A program made the position numbers and the translations under genes. Shown one piece after another: positions 1 through 7,503 of a stretch of DNA of 14,894 nucleotides. Numbering within the stretch: position 1 is the first letter of the stretch; each line of letters opens with the position of its first letter. The notes beneath the pieces are model-generated. The model was given only the letters and a program-made list of their open reading frames with translations, had not been told where the DNA came from and searched no databases. This stretch comes from an uncultured Acetatifactor sp. (lineage in GTDB: Bacteria; Bacillota; Clostridia; Lachnospirales; Lachnospiraceae), in contig CANRZC010000022.1 of NCBI GenBank assembly GCA_947644185.1, forward strand, positions 1 through 14,894, written 5' to 3'.

Positions 1-1029
1 CGGATCCCTGCGGATCAGGAAAATCTTCTGCTGGAAACCCACGGGATTTTTCGCCAGATACAGCTGTACATGGGCACCATTGATCTGGTAGGCACATTCT
101 CTGTTATTTCCATAGTCAAATTTCTTGATGGCCTGCTCAAATCCCTCTCTTGGCCCGTCCACCGCCCACAGGACAGTATAGACACTTAAGGTGTTGTATA
201 CATTATAGGGTGCCTGGGCACTGGATTCTATCTGCCTGCCATCCAGCACAAAGGAGTAGGCCCCCTCCGCAAACACCACATCGGTCACAGTCATGTCCGG
301 CTTTGGCCGCTCCAGACCACAGTCCGGGCAGTGATACACACCCAACTGTCCATAGTGGATAAAGTCATATTCCAGGCGACAGCCACAGGAAGGACAGAAC
401 ACACTCTCCCCCATTCCTACAGGCATGTCATCCGCAATGCGCTCCCCTATGCCATAGGTAAGCTTTGGATTCTTACACCCTGCTGCCAGGGTATAGGAGC
501 AGATATCATCACAGTTTGTCACAAGCTTTGCCTTTGGTACCGTCTCCATGGCCTTCTGTATCTGGCCGCAGGTAATGTCCACCTCGCAGGTGCGGTCCAA
601 CTGATCTCTGAAAATATTGGTCACCAACACACAGTCCGGCTTTAGCTTTGGAAAGATCCTCACAGAGGCCATCTCATCCACCTCAATACAGGCATAGTCT
701 GCATCCAGCTTCCCACTTTTCCCGGCGGCCAATACAAAGGATGTGATAGCGCCGTCCATCAAATTTGCCCCCATCCTGTTCCAGACTACCTTTTCTCCAG
801 CCTCACTCAGCACATGGGCCAAAAGACTGGTAGTGGTAGTCTTCCCATTGGTGCCTGTCACAGCGATGATTTTCTTTCGCACCATGCTGCTCATCACCGA
901 CAGAATCTGGGGATCAATTTTCCGTGCCACTCGTCCTGGAAAGGAAGATCCATTTCCTTTTCCCAGCTTGCGACTCACCATACAGGCAAGCTTCCCGCAC
1001 CACACCGCCACTCTGCTCCGTAACCTCAT
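1..1029 (-). CDS. murT: Lipid II isoglutaminyl synthase, glutamine-dependent, subunit MurT (3'-truncated by window edge)
   Basis: The Mur-ligase-like subunit of the MurT/GatD complex activates the alpha-carboxylate of D-Glu in lipid II with ATP. It is then amidated to D-isoglutamine using ammonia from GatD, at the cytoplasmic face of the membrane. The translated frame shows the Mur-ligase P-loop GTNGKT at residues 59-64. It also shows the MurT-specific Cys4 zinc ribbon (CPSC at 212-215 and CPDC at 234-237) and the start of the C-terminal DUF1727 region with AKNPVGF. ATG at 1029 follows AGGTG by six bases. The 343 codons present are open to position 1, so the last part of the protein is missing, including the DUF1727 Asp that partners GatD. 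gatD would be expected next, outside the window. The gene starts 46 bp after the aat stop with no promoter seen between, so it is probably cotranscribed with clpS-clpA-aat. Confidence 0.93.
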   Translation of the reverse strand, partial: MRLRSRVAVWCGKLACMVSRKLGKGNGSSFPGRVARKIDPQILSVMSSMVRKKIIAVTGTNGKTTTTSLLAHVLSEAGEKVVWNRMGANLMDGAITSFVLAAGKSGKLDADYACIEVDEMASVRIFPKLKPDCVLVTNIFRDQLDRTCEVDITCGQIQKAMETVPKAKLVTNCDDICSYTLAAGCKNPKLTYGIGERIADDMPVGMGESVFCPSCGCRLEYDFIHYGQLGVYHCPDCGLERPKPDMTVTDVVFAEGAYSFVLDGRQIESSAQAPYNVYNTLSVYTVLWAVDGPREGFEQAIKKFDYGNNRECAYQINGAHVQLYLAKNPVGFQQKIFLIRRDP

Positions 1030-1075
1030 CCTGCACACCTCGCTTCTTAAAACCGTATTCCTTATCTTTCTGTCG

Positions 1076-1729
1076 CTACCGTCCGGTCCCTTCCTCCAGC
1101 ATCCTGTCATATTCCTCCCAGGAAATATACCGCCCGCCCATACTCTCCAAATGCTCTGTATAGAACTGACAATCTATAAACAGGAAATTGCTCTGCTCCA
1201 GCAGTCCTGCAAATGCAATCAGTGCTGCCTTGGAACCATTCTCTTTGGTGGAGAACATACTTTCTCCAAAAAAGCATCTGCCAATGGAAACCCCGTACAG
1301 GCCCCCTGCCAGTTGGCCGTCCTGTGACACCTCCACACTGACTGCATATCCCGCCTGGTGGAGACGGATGTAAGCCTCCTCCATATCATCACAGATCCAG
1401 GTGCCCTCTTTCTGCTCCCGCATGGTGCGACACCGGTGCATGGTGTCTGCAAAATCTCTGTTCAGCTCCAACCGGAGTTTATGCTTCTTCCAATATTTCC
1501 GCATGGAATGGGAAATATGTATCTCCTTCGGAAAAATCACAAATCGCTCCCTGGGACACCACCAAAGGATTTCCTCCCCCGGATCATACCAGGGAAAAAT
1601 TCCGTGGGTGTAGGCCAGTAGCAGACGCTCCACGCTTAAATCACCGCCCACCGCCAACAATCCGTCCTGGCGGGCATACATCGGATTTGGAAAAGAAATC
1701 TCTCCCTTATTCAGCCGATAGACCGGCAT
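1076..1729 (-). CDS. aat: Leucyl/phenylalanyl-tRNA-protein transferase
   Basis: Aat transfers Leu or Phe from aminoacyl-tRNA to the N-terminal Lys or Arg of proteins in the cytoplasm. This turns secondary destabilising residues into primary N-degrons read by ClpS. At 217 residues it has the usual family length. Visible family blocks are the GIFPWY motif at 43-48, PRERFVIFP at 59-67, GTWI at 109-112, GLYG at 143-146, GESMFS at 155-160 and FIDCQ at 184-188. Trp111, Glu156 and Asp186 fall at the same numbers as the important residues of the E. coli enzyme, so it looks catalytically intact. The ATG at 1729 has AAGGGGG eight bases upstream. The gene lies 71 bp after clpA and 46 bp before murT on the same strand. 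A TTGACA in the clpA-aat gap is too close to the start codon to act as a -35 box, so readthrough from the clpS promoter is the simplest reading. Confidence 0.96.
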   Translation of the reverse strand: MPVYRLNKGEISFPNPMYARQDGLLAVGGDLSVERLLLAYTHGIFPWYDPGEEILWWCPRERFVIFPKEIHISHSMRKYWKKHKLRLELNRDFADTMHRCRTMREQKEGTWICDDMEEAYIRLHQAGYAVSVEVSQDGQLAGGLYGVSIGRCFFGESMFSTKENGSKAALIAFAGLLEQSNFLFIDCQFYTEHLESMGGRYISWEEYDRMLEEGTGR

Positions 1730-1800
1730 ATGTCATTCCCCCTTATGTCAAATGGTACACAGCTTTCCTTCCCCACAGTCTCAGCCTCCAGACTTTAATC

Positions 1801-4395
1801 TCAATCCTCCCATAGGTTTACCTGGAATTTTCCCTCCACTGCTGTCAGTTTACAGGCTCCACCCTCCTTCAGCGCTCCGAACAGAAGCTCATCCACCAAA
1901 AGAGGCTTGATTTCTCCCTGAATTACCCGCTCTATCTCCCGGGCGCCAAATTCTGCGCTAATGCCCTTTTTCTCCACCAGCTGTTTTGCTTTTTCATCCG
2001 CCTGAAAATGTACGTTTTTCCGTAAAAGCATTTCTCCCAGCTCTTTTAGCTTCTTCTCCACAATCTGAGCTGCCATCTGCTGATCCATCCCATGAAATAC
2101 CACGATTCGATTCAGACGGTTGCGAAACTCCGGCTGGAAAATCCGCTTGACCTCCTGCAGGATAATGTCGCTGCCCACGTCCTGTCCCTGAAAGCCAATG
2201 CCATGCTTTCCTATCCCACTGGCTCCAGCATTGGAGGTCATAATGAGAATCACATTCCGAAAATCCGCCTTTCTGCCCTGATTATCTGTCAGTGTGGCAT
2301 AATCCATGGCCTGTAGTAGAATATTGTAAATGTCTGGGTGGGCCTTTTCCACCTCGTCCAGCAGAAGCACAGCGTGGGGATTTTTGCGAATTTCCTCTGT
2401 GAGAAGTCCGCCCTCCTCATAGCCCACATACCCGGCAGGCGCCCCGATAAGCTTTGCCACAGCGTGCTTCTCCTCGTATTCACTCATGTCAAAGCGGATC
2501 AGGCGAATCCCCAGCTCCTCTGCAAGACACTTTGCAATCTCTGTCTTGCCCACTCCAGTAGGTCCCACAAAGAGCAGACTGGCAAGAGGCTTCCCTTCCT
2601 CTAAGAGCCCAGCTCTGGAAAATTTCACAGCATTGACTACCTGGGAAATGGCCTCGTCCTGGCCGAATACTTTTTTCTTTAGCCGCTGCTCCAATGTGGC
2701 AAGTGCAGCTGTTTCCTGGCTCTCCACCACTTGCTTGGGAATATGGCAGGTCTTTGACAAAATTTCGTCTATCAGCTCTCGGTTTACAGACTGTACCGTG
2801 TCTGGCTCAAGCAAGCTGCCCGCCTCCAGCATAGCAAGCTGCCCCTGCAGCACAGCAGACTGCAAGGAATTCCCCGCGCTTTCCCTTAAAACAGAATCCC
2901 TTTCTGATGGGTCCAGGAACCACCTTCCCGACAATCCTTTGTCAGACAGGCTCTGATCCTCCTGTGTGACAGGATGCAGCCTGCGATACGCCCCTGCCTC
3001 GTCAATGAGGTCAATGGCCTTGTCCGGCAAAAACCGTTCCTTGATATATTTTGCACTCATCTCCACTGCATATTCCAGCACGCCTTCCTCATAGCGCACC
3101 CCATGGAAGGCCTCATAATTTGCTTTCAATCCCTCCAGGATTCCAATGGCATTCGCTGTATCCGGTTCCTTGATATCAATATTTTGGAAACGCCGAACCA
3201 AGCTCTTGTTCTTTTCAAAATGCTTCTTATACTCTTCGTAGGTAGTGGCCCCAATAAACCGGATATGTCCCTGGGACAGGTAGGGCTTGAGCATGTTGGA
3301 AATGTCAAAGCTGCCCCCATTCACAGCCCCTGCACCTACAATATTGTGGATTTCATCGATATAGACAATGGGCTTGTCCTCACAGGAGATGCTGTCCATC
3401 ACCCGCTTAAATCGCTTTTCGAAGTCCCCCCGGTACTGGGTTCCCGCTAAAAGACTCCCTAAGTCCAGGGCAAAAATCCTGGCGCCTGCCAATGGCGCTG
3501 GAACCCTTCCCTGGTTTAAAAGCCTGGCCAATCCATAGGTGATGGCTGTCTTGCCCACTCCGGGTTCTCCTATGTGCAGGGGATTGTTTTTCTCCTTTCT
3601 GCACAGGATCTGCATGGTTCGCTCCAGCTCCTCCTCCCGGCCAATCAGTGGATTCCTGCCCTCCAGTTCATCGTTCAGGCATGTGGCATACTGCTGCCAA
3701 AATCCATCCTGGAGGGAAGCCTCTTCGTCCTCCTCATCCTCCCAGAAGTCCTCATCCTCTGTCTCAAATAAATCCATTTCATCCTGGTCACTTCCGCCAA
3801 GGATATCCCTCTGAAAATCCCCTTCCCCGGAGCCCTCAGCAAAGGCTACGCCTCTGAAATCCTCATTCATGACGCTTTCCCTAGCTTCCCCCTGGAAGCC
3901 CTCTTTGGATCTTTGTAGCTTCCTTTTTCTGCCAGCATCCCGCTTTTGTTTCTTCTCCTGTCCCATCTCCTGGGAGGCAATTGTCATTTCCCGCAACAAA
4001 TCTATGCGCTCCACTCCCTGGGCCCGCAGGTAGTACACCGCGTAGCTCTCCGCAAGTCCATACATGGCTGAGAGCAGATGAGACAGCTCTGCCACAGGCT
4101 TCTCACTGTTCTGGGCAGTCTCCCACCCGATAGAGAGTATAATTATCATCCCTTGAGAAAGCTGCGGCTCATTCCCAGGCGCCTCCACCTGCTCCATATA
4201 TTCCTCCAAATAAGTGCTCAAGTCCCTTTCCAGCTTCTTGACATTTCCGCCACACTCCGCAAATGTCTTTGCAAACATTCCATTCTGGCAAGCCACATAT
4301 AGCATCAGCTCTGGAGTCACATATTCAAAATGGGCCTTTTTTGCTATGGCAAACGCCTTATCCATAATCTCTGCTACTTCATTTGATACATACAT
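1801..4395 (-). CDS. clpA: ATP-dependent Clp protease ATP-binding subunit ClpA
   Basis: This AAA+ unfoldase feeds substrates, including ClpS-delivered N-degron proteins, into ClpP. The protein is 864 residues. It has an N-domain (about 1-140), then a charged linker (about 145-240) that is first Lys/Arg-rich and then strongly acidic. D1 has GEPGVGKT at 276-283, the aromatic pore loop around GTQYRGDF at 318-325 and Walker B VYIDE at 344-348. D2 has GPTGVGKT at 611-618, pore loop GYVG at 655-658 and Walker B LLLDE at 677-681. An IGF tripeptide at 733-735 fits the ClpP-docking loop. I chose ATG 4395 over the in-frame ATG at 4419: AGAGGTG lies five bases before it, while the earlier ATG overlaps the end of clpS. 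It begins 10 bp after clpS. It is about 100 residues longer than E. coli ClpA (758), from the long linker and a segment after the D1 small domain (about 475-540). ClpC is less likely because of the ClpS partner and the absence of a ClpC-type middle coiled coil. Confidence 0.94.
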   Translation of the reverse strand: MYVSNEVAEIMDKAFAIAKKAHFEYVTPELMLYVACQNGMFAKTFAECGGNVKKLERDLSTYLEEYMEQVEAPGNEPQLSQGMIIILSIGWETAQNSEKPVAELSHLLSAMYGLAESYAVYYLRAQGVERIDLLREMTIASQEMGQEKKQKRDAGRKRKLQRSKEGFQGEARESVMNEDFRGVAFAEGSGEGDFQRDILGGSDQDEMDLFETEDEDFWEDEEDEEASLQDGFWQQYATCLNDELEGRNPLIGREEELERTMQILCRKEKNNPLHIGEPGVGKTAITYGLARLLNQGRVPAPLAGARIFALDLGSLLAGTQYRGDFEKRFKRVMDSISCEDKPIVYIDEIHNIVGAGAVNGGSFDISNMLKPYLSQGHIRFIGATTYEEYKKHFEKNKSLVRRFQNIDIKEPDTANAIGILEGLKANYEAFHGVRYEEGVLEYAVEMSAKYIKERFLPDKAIDLIDEAGAYRRLHPVTQEDQSLSDKGLSGRWFLDPSERDSVLRESAGNSLQSAVLQGQLAMLEAGSLLEPDTVQSVNRELIDEILSKTCHIPKQVVESQETAALATLEQRLKKKVFGQDEAISQVVNAVKFSRAGLLEEGKPLASLLFVGPTGVGKTEIAKCLAEELGIRLIRFDMSEYEEKHAVAKLIGAPAGYVGYEEGGLLTEEIRKNPHAVLLLDEVEKAHPDIYNILLQAMDYATLTDNQGRKADFRNVILIMTSNAGASGIGKHGIGFQGQDVGSDIILQEVKRIFQPEFRNRLNRIVVFHGMDQQMAAQIVEKKLKELGEMLLRKNVHFQADEKAKQLVEKKGISAEFGAREIERVIQGEIKPLLVDELLFGALKEGGACKLTAVEGKFQVNLWED

Positions 4396-4405
4396 TTTTA
4401 CACCT

Positions 4406-4705
4406 CTATGTTTCCTCAACGGTCATCCGGAAGGGATAGCTCTCCTCCCTTGCCCGGCCCAGAGCTTTCTGCACCTTTGACGCTGCAATGTCATAAGGAT
4501 ATGCACCCACCGCTGCCCGGCCGCTCTCATGGACCATAAGCATCAGCCTGTTGGCCTCCTCCGGGCCTTTGTGGAAAATATCCATCAAAATCTCCACCAC
4601 AAAATCCATAGGCGTAAAGTCATCATTGTGCATGACTACCCGGTAATGTCTCGGCTCCCGTACCCTGATCCTTGTCTTTTCCTTTGTCTCTCCCTGTACT
4701 GACAT
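4406..4705 (-). CDS. clpS: ATP-dependent Clp protease adaptor ClpS
   Basis: ClpS is the bacterial N-recognin. It binds N-terminal Leu, Phe, Tyr or Trp and hands the protein to the ClpA N-domain. The 99-residue product has the ClpS core: HNDDFTPMDF at 26-35 with pocket residues Asn27, Asp28 and Asp29, the gatekeeper-type Met33, His59 in the MVHESG block, and the conserved GAYPYDIAASKV strand/helix. The N-terminal extension is short and charged, as expected for the flexible part that inserts into ClpA. Start ATG 4705 has TAGGAAG seven bases upstream. A longer reading from 4741 has no comparable site and would begin close to the predicted transcription start. clpA follows after 10 bp, so the two are almost certainly cotranslated from one mRNA. 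Confidence 0.95.
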   Translation of the reverse strand: MSVQGETKEKTRIRVREPRHYRVVMHNDDFTPMDFVVEILMDIFHKGPEEANRLMLMVHESGRAAVGAYPYDIAASKVQKALGRAREESYPFRMTVEET

Positions 4706-4751
4706 AACACACTTCCTACTTTCCACTCTACAAATTTCCACTGCTCTCTAC

Positions 4752-4780
4752 AGTATAAATCTTTGTTCCGAAAATAGCAA
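4752..4780 (-). promoter_or_regulatory. Predicted sigma-A promoter of clpS-clpA-aat-murT
   Basis: On the minus strand there is TTGCTA (4780-4775), a 17-base spacer and TATACT (4757-4752). These match the -35 and -10 consensus at 4/6 and 5/6. Transcription would start near 4745, giving a leader of about 40 nt to the clpS ATG at 4705. No other convincing promoter was seen in the gaps within this gene run. Confidence 0.6.
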
Positions 4781-4802
4781 TTCTTTCTTTTGCGCTTTCC
4801 CA

Positions 4803-4831
4803 TTGTCCCTTTCCCACAATTGATGTATATT
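4803..4831 (+). promoter_or_regulatory. Predicted sigma-A promoter of the phospholipase D-like gene
   Basis: TTGTCC (4803-4808), a 17-base spacer and TATATT (4826-4831) match the consensus at 4/6 and 5/6. The start would be near 4838. It runs back to back with the clpS promoter, with 22 bp between the two -35 boxes. A start near 4838 would lie downstream of the possible TTG codon at 4830, which supports the ATG at 4869 as the translation start. Confidence 0.5.
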
Positions 4832-4868
4832 GGAAGTAGCAATCAAAAAGGAGAAAATAATATCTGCT

Positions 4869-6263
4869 ATGAAAAAACATCCACTGCGAAAAATTGGTAT
4901 TGTCCTCTTGCTACTTTTGGCATACGCCAGCGCCATTGTGCTGCCCTATGCCAGACATCCGGCCATCACACAGTCCACGGTAGAGCAGTTTGCTGCCACT
5001 GATTTTTATGGAGATATGGATACCGACGAAAGAGCTCGTATCATCTCCGACAACGGCGAGGCACTTACAGAGCGCATTCGCCTGATTTCTCAGGCAGAGG
5101 AAGAAATTATATTATCCACCTTTGATTTCGATGGGGATAACAGCGGGAAGGCTTTGCTGGCAGCGCTGCTTGCCGCCTCGAAGAGAGGTGTTCATGTAAG
5201 TCTCCTGGTGGATGGTATTTCCTACGCCACAGGAATTCTGGGGAATGCCTGGTTCCAGGCTCTGATAGAAGAAAAGAATGTGGAATTCAAAATCTATAAT
5301 CCCCTGAATCCCTTAAAGCCCTGGAAGTTCATGGGCCGGCTCCACGACAAATATCTGATTGTGGATCGAACTGCCTATATTCTGGGCGGCCGCAATTGCT
5401 ATGATTTTTTCCTGGGCAGTCACGATGGCTATCAAAACTATGACTGGGATGTCCTGGTTTACTGTGAGGATGGAGAAAGCTTTTTCTCTATGGAGCAGCT
5501 GAGGGCCTATTTTGACTCTGTCTGGTCTTTGGAGGAATGTCGTACTGTGAAAAAGGGAAATGGGGAAAAACAAAGAGACCTGGCAGCCATCTACCGGCAA
5601 ATGCAGGAAGATCACACAGACTGGTTTCAGACTGTTGACTACAAGGATCTAACCGTCCCCACACGCCGGATCCAACTTGTGTCCAATCCCATCCATTCCA
5701 ATGTCAAGGAGCCTGTGGTCTTCTATTCCATAACAGAGCTTATGAAACAGGCCAAAAAATCCGTGTCCATCCATACGCCCTACATTCTTTGCAATGATTG
5801 GATGCTGGATCAGCTCACCCAGATCTGCAGCAATGTACCCACTGTGGAAATGATGACCAATTCCGTGGCAAACAATGGGAATCCTTTTGGTTCCATGGAT
5901 TATTATGTGAACAAGGAAAAGCTGTTAAATAGCGGTGTACAGATGCTGGAATACGACGCCGGTGTCTCCTATCATGGAAAATGCTTTACGATTGATGACC
6001 GCATAGCCGCTGTGGGTTCCTTCAACTGGGATATGCGCAGTGCCTACCTTGACACAGAGTTAATGCTCATTATCGACAGTCCGGAACTAAATGCTGCCCT
6101 GCGCAGGGAAATGCGTGTTTACGAGCAGGATGCCCTGAAAGTTATGGATGAAAACTCCTACTCTCTAAACCCAGGCCAGACACCACAGCCTCTCTCCCCC
6201 GGCAAGGAGCGCTTTCTGAAAATACTCTATCGACTGGGCTATTGGGCTAGGTTTCTGATGTAA
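4869..6263 (+). CDS. Membrane-anchored phospholipase D / cardiolipin synthase C-like protein (two HKD motifs)
   Basis: The 464-residue product has a basic N-terminus and one hydrophobic segment (about residues 9-27, LLLLL core). This reads as a signal anchor that places the rest outside the membrane. Two PLD active-site motifs follow: HDKYLIVD at 159-166 with GGRN downstream, and HGKCFTID at 369-376 with GSFN downstream. The pair of HxKxxxxD motifs, plus GSFNWDMRS, is closest to the ClsC/YmdC type of PLD-superfamily cardiolipin synthases, which join phosphatidyl groups through a phospho-His intermediate. The exact substrate is not certain, and a nuclease or other phosphodiesterase role is possible. 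ATG 4869 is chosen; AAGGAG at 4848-4853 is rather far away (15 bases). TTG 4830 is the alternative but has no ribosome binding site. Transcribed divergently from clpS with a separate promoter. Confidence 0.85.
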   Translation: MKKHPLRKIGIVLLLLLAYASAIVLPYARHPAITQSTVEQFAATDFYGDMDTDERARIISDNGEALTERIRLISQAEEEIILSTFDFDGDNSGKALLAALLAASKRGVHVSLLVDGISYATGILGNAWFQALIEEKNVEFKIYNPLNPLKPWKFMGRLHDKYLIVDRTAYILGGRNCYDFFLGSHDGYQNYDWDVLVYCEDGESFFSMEQLRAYFDSVWSLEECRTVKKGNGEKQRDLAAIYRQMQEDHTDWFQTVDYKDLTVPTRRIQLVSNPIHSNVKEPVVFYSITELMKQAKKSVSIHTPYILCNDWMLDQLTQICSNVPTVEMMTNSVANNGNPFGSMDYYVNKEKLLNSGVQMLEYDAGVSYHGKCFTIDDRIAAVGSFNWDMRSAYLDTELMLIIDSPELNAALRREMRVYEQDALKVMDENSYSLNPGQTPQPLSPGKERFLKILYRLGYWARFLM

Positions 6264-6271
6264 TAGTTGAA

Positions 6272-6296
6272 AAAATTATTGACAAACAATAATTTT
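6272..6296. promoter_or_regulatory. Palindromic operator 1 over the -35 box
   Basis: Perfect inverted repeat with 10-base arms (AAAATTATTG at 6272-6281, CAATAATTTT at 6287-6296) around a 5-base centre ACAAA. It covers the TTGACA -35 box. The inner 19 bases ATTATTGACAAACAATAAT recur almost unchanged at 6317-6335. The binding protein is not known from sequence. Confidence 0.65.
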
Positions 6297-6307
6297 GGTG
6301 TTATTCT
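6279..6307 (+). promoter_or_regulatory. Predicted sigma-A promoter of the membrane protein / HTH / lipoprotein unit
   Basis: A perfect TTGACA -35 box (6279-6284), a 17-base spacer and TATTCT (6302-6307, 4/6) predict a start near 6314. The -35 box lies inside the upstream palindrome, and the downstream palindrome covers about +3 to +21. This layout is typical of a repressed promoter. Confidence 0.7.
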
Positions 6308-6316
6308 ACTTTTGCG

Positions 6317-6335
6317 ATTATTGTAAAACAATAAT
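6317..6335. promoter_or_regulatory. Palindromic operator 2 just after the transcription start
   Basis: ATTATTG at 6317-6323 and CAATAAT at 6329-6335 around the centre TAAAA. It matches operator 1 at 17 of 19 bases and shares the flanking TTT on the right. Centre-to-centre spacing to operator 1 is 42 bp, about four helical turns, so two dimers would sit on the same DNA face. Confidence 0.65.
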
Positions 6336-6364
6336 TTTTAGCAAAAAGTGCAGGAGGTGTCTAT

Positions 6365-7243
6365 ATGGAGCATATCACATTTCCCTGGGAACAGCTAGGG
6401 CAGGCACTGCGCTACCTGTCTCTGTCCGGTAGCATGGGCAACGTGGCAGCATGGATTCTTTTCCTTGTCATCGGTGCTCTACCATTGCTTGTCATGATTT
6501 TCCTCCTATACAAACACCGTGTCTGTAAGGCGGATTTTCTGCTGCCTGTACTGTCGGCGTCCCTTTTTGTGGGATTATGGTTTTTCATCAATCCCTCTTA
6601 CATGGACAGATATCTGTCCCCTATACCTGTGGGAGGCATGTCAAAATATTCCCTGGCTGCCGTCATCTACAGTCTCTTTTTCACATGGATTCTGTTGCGC
6701 CTTGTACTTCACTATGAAAAGGCTGGACACAAAAGGCTGCTGGTTGGTCTGCGAATTCTGCTATGGTTCTATGGGCTGGTGCTTGCTGCAGGTACCCTGG
6801 TGCAGGGGGGAGCCGAATTCCGAGAAGCCCTGACCGCCATGCAGGCTCACAACACAGCTGCAGGGGACTCTCTGCTCAAGGCCAGCACCCTGTTTTTGGC
6901 GCTCCAGTTCCTCATAGGCCTGCTGCCTGTGGTTTCCCAGATTGTTTTGCTTTTCATGACAGCCCTCTTTTTACGCCGCTACGAAAAGGATGCTTTCGGC
7001 CCGGAAGCCTGCCTGGCCATAGAGCATCTGAAAACTGCCAGCGGACGGCTTTTGACAGTGGTTTTGCTGGCAAACGCAGGCTTCAATGTACTGCAGCTGC
7101 TCTGTTCCCGCTTCCTTTTGACCAGCTTCCACAGAATCCCTTTCCCCCTGTGGGAAATTCTCATAATGCTGGGGATACGGACTCTAAGCTTTCTATATTT
7201 GGAAAGCAGGCAGCTGAAAGAAGACAATGATATGTTCATCTGA
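6365..7243 (+). CDS. Polytopic membrane protein, DUF2975-like (YoaS-type)
   Basis: A 292-residue integral membrane protein with about seven hydrophobic segments (roughly 27-49, 58-76, 96-116, 124-146, 173-200, 228-252, 262-280). The last segment and the charged tail ending LKEDNDMFI resemble the C-terminus of DUF2975 proteins, which commonly end in a Lys-Glu-Glu-Asn type tail and sit beside YozG-like HTH genes (yoaS-yozG in Bacillus subtilis). The protein here is longer than the usual four-segment DUF2975 proteins, so it may be an extended or divergent member. No catalytic motif is visible and the function is unknown. ATG 6365 has AGGAGGTG five bases upstream. The HTH gene follows after 23 bp, and this gene is first behind the double-operator promoter. 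Confidence 0.75.
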   Translation: MEHITFPWEQLGQALRYLSLSGSMGNVAAWILFLVIGALPLLVMIFLLYKHRVCKADFLLPVLSASLFVGLWFFINPSYMDRYLSPIPVGGMSKYSLAAVIYSLFFTWILLRLVLHYEKAGHKRLLVGLRILLWFYGLVLAAGTLVQGGAEFREALTAMQAHNTAAGDSLLKASTLFLALQFLIGLLPVVSQIVLLFMTALFLRRYEKDAFGPEACLAIEHLKTASGRLLTVVLLANAGFNVLQLLCSRFLLTSFHRIPFPLWEILIMLGIRTLSFLYLESRQLKEDNDMFI

Positions 7244-7266
7244 AAGCAGGCTAAAAGGAGCACAAA

Positions 7267-7503
7267 ATGGCAATACGCATCTATCTTGAGGAAATTTTAA
7301 GAGAACGCCATATGACCTCCAAAGAGCTGTGCCGGCTGGTGGGCATCACGGAGGCCAACTTGTCCATTCTGCGCAGCGGCAAGGCAAAGGGCGTGCGCTT
7401 CGGCACTGTGAACAAAATTTGTTATTATCTGCAGTGCGATGTGGGGGACATTCTGAAATTTGACGGAAAATTAGAGGAGGAGGATTCGGAACATGAGAGA
7501 TAG
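7267..7503 (+). CDS. Small XRE/Cro-family HTH regulator, YozG-like
   Basis: A 78-residue DNA-binding protein made almost entirely of one Cro/CI-type domain. The HTH spans about residues 16-37 (MTSKELCRLVGITEANLSIL), followed by the GKAKGVRFGTVNKIC and CDVGDIL blocks. The RSGKAKGVRF stretch is typical of YozG-like regulators, which are usually encoded next to DUF2975 membrane proteins and have no separate ligand domain. ATG 7267 has AAGGAG six bases upstream. The gene is 23 bp after the membrane protein and overlaps the following lipoprotein gene by 11 bp, so translation is probably coupled. It is a candidate for the protein that binds the two palindromes upstream of 6365, but that link is inference. 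The Glu/Asp-rich tail (EEEDSE) lies outside the HTH fold. Confidence 0.9.
   Translation: MAIRIYLEEILRERHMTSKELCRLVGITEANLSILRSGKAKGVRFGTVNKICYYLQCDVGDILKFDGKLEEEDSEHER

Noticed and set aside
743..1327. 194-codon open frame on the plus strand
   Set aside because: It lies antisense to murT and aat, both supported by family motifs.
1746..1751. TTGACA on the minus strand as a promoter for aat
   Set aside because: A -10 box at normal spacing would fall inside the aat coding region, after the start codon.
4706..4741. Longer clpS start at 4741
   Set aside because: ATG 4705 has a proper ribosome binding site and gives the usual ClpS length. The upstream start would lie almost at the predicted transcription start.
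4830..4868. TTG codon as start of the phospholipase D-like gene
   Set aside because: No ribosome binding site precedes it, and the predicted transcription start (near 4838) is downstream of it.
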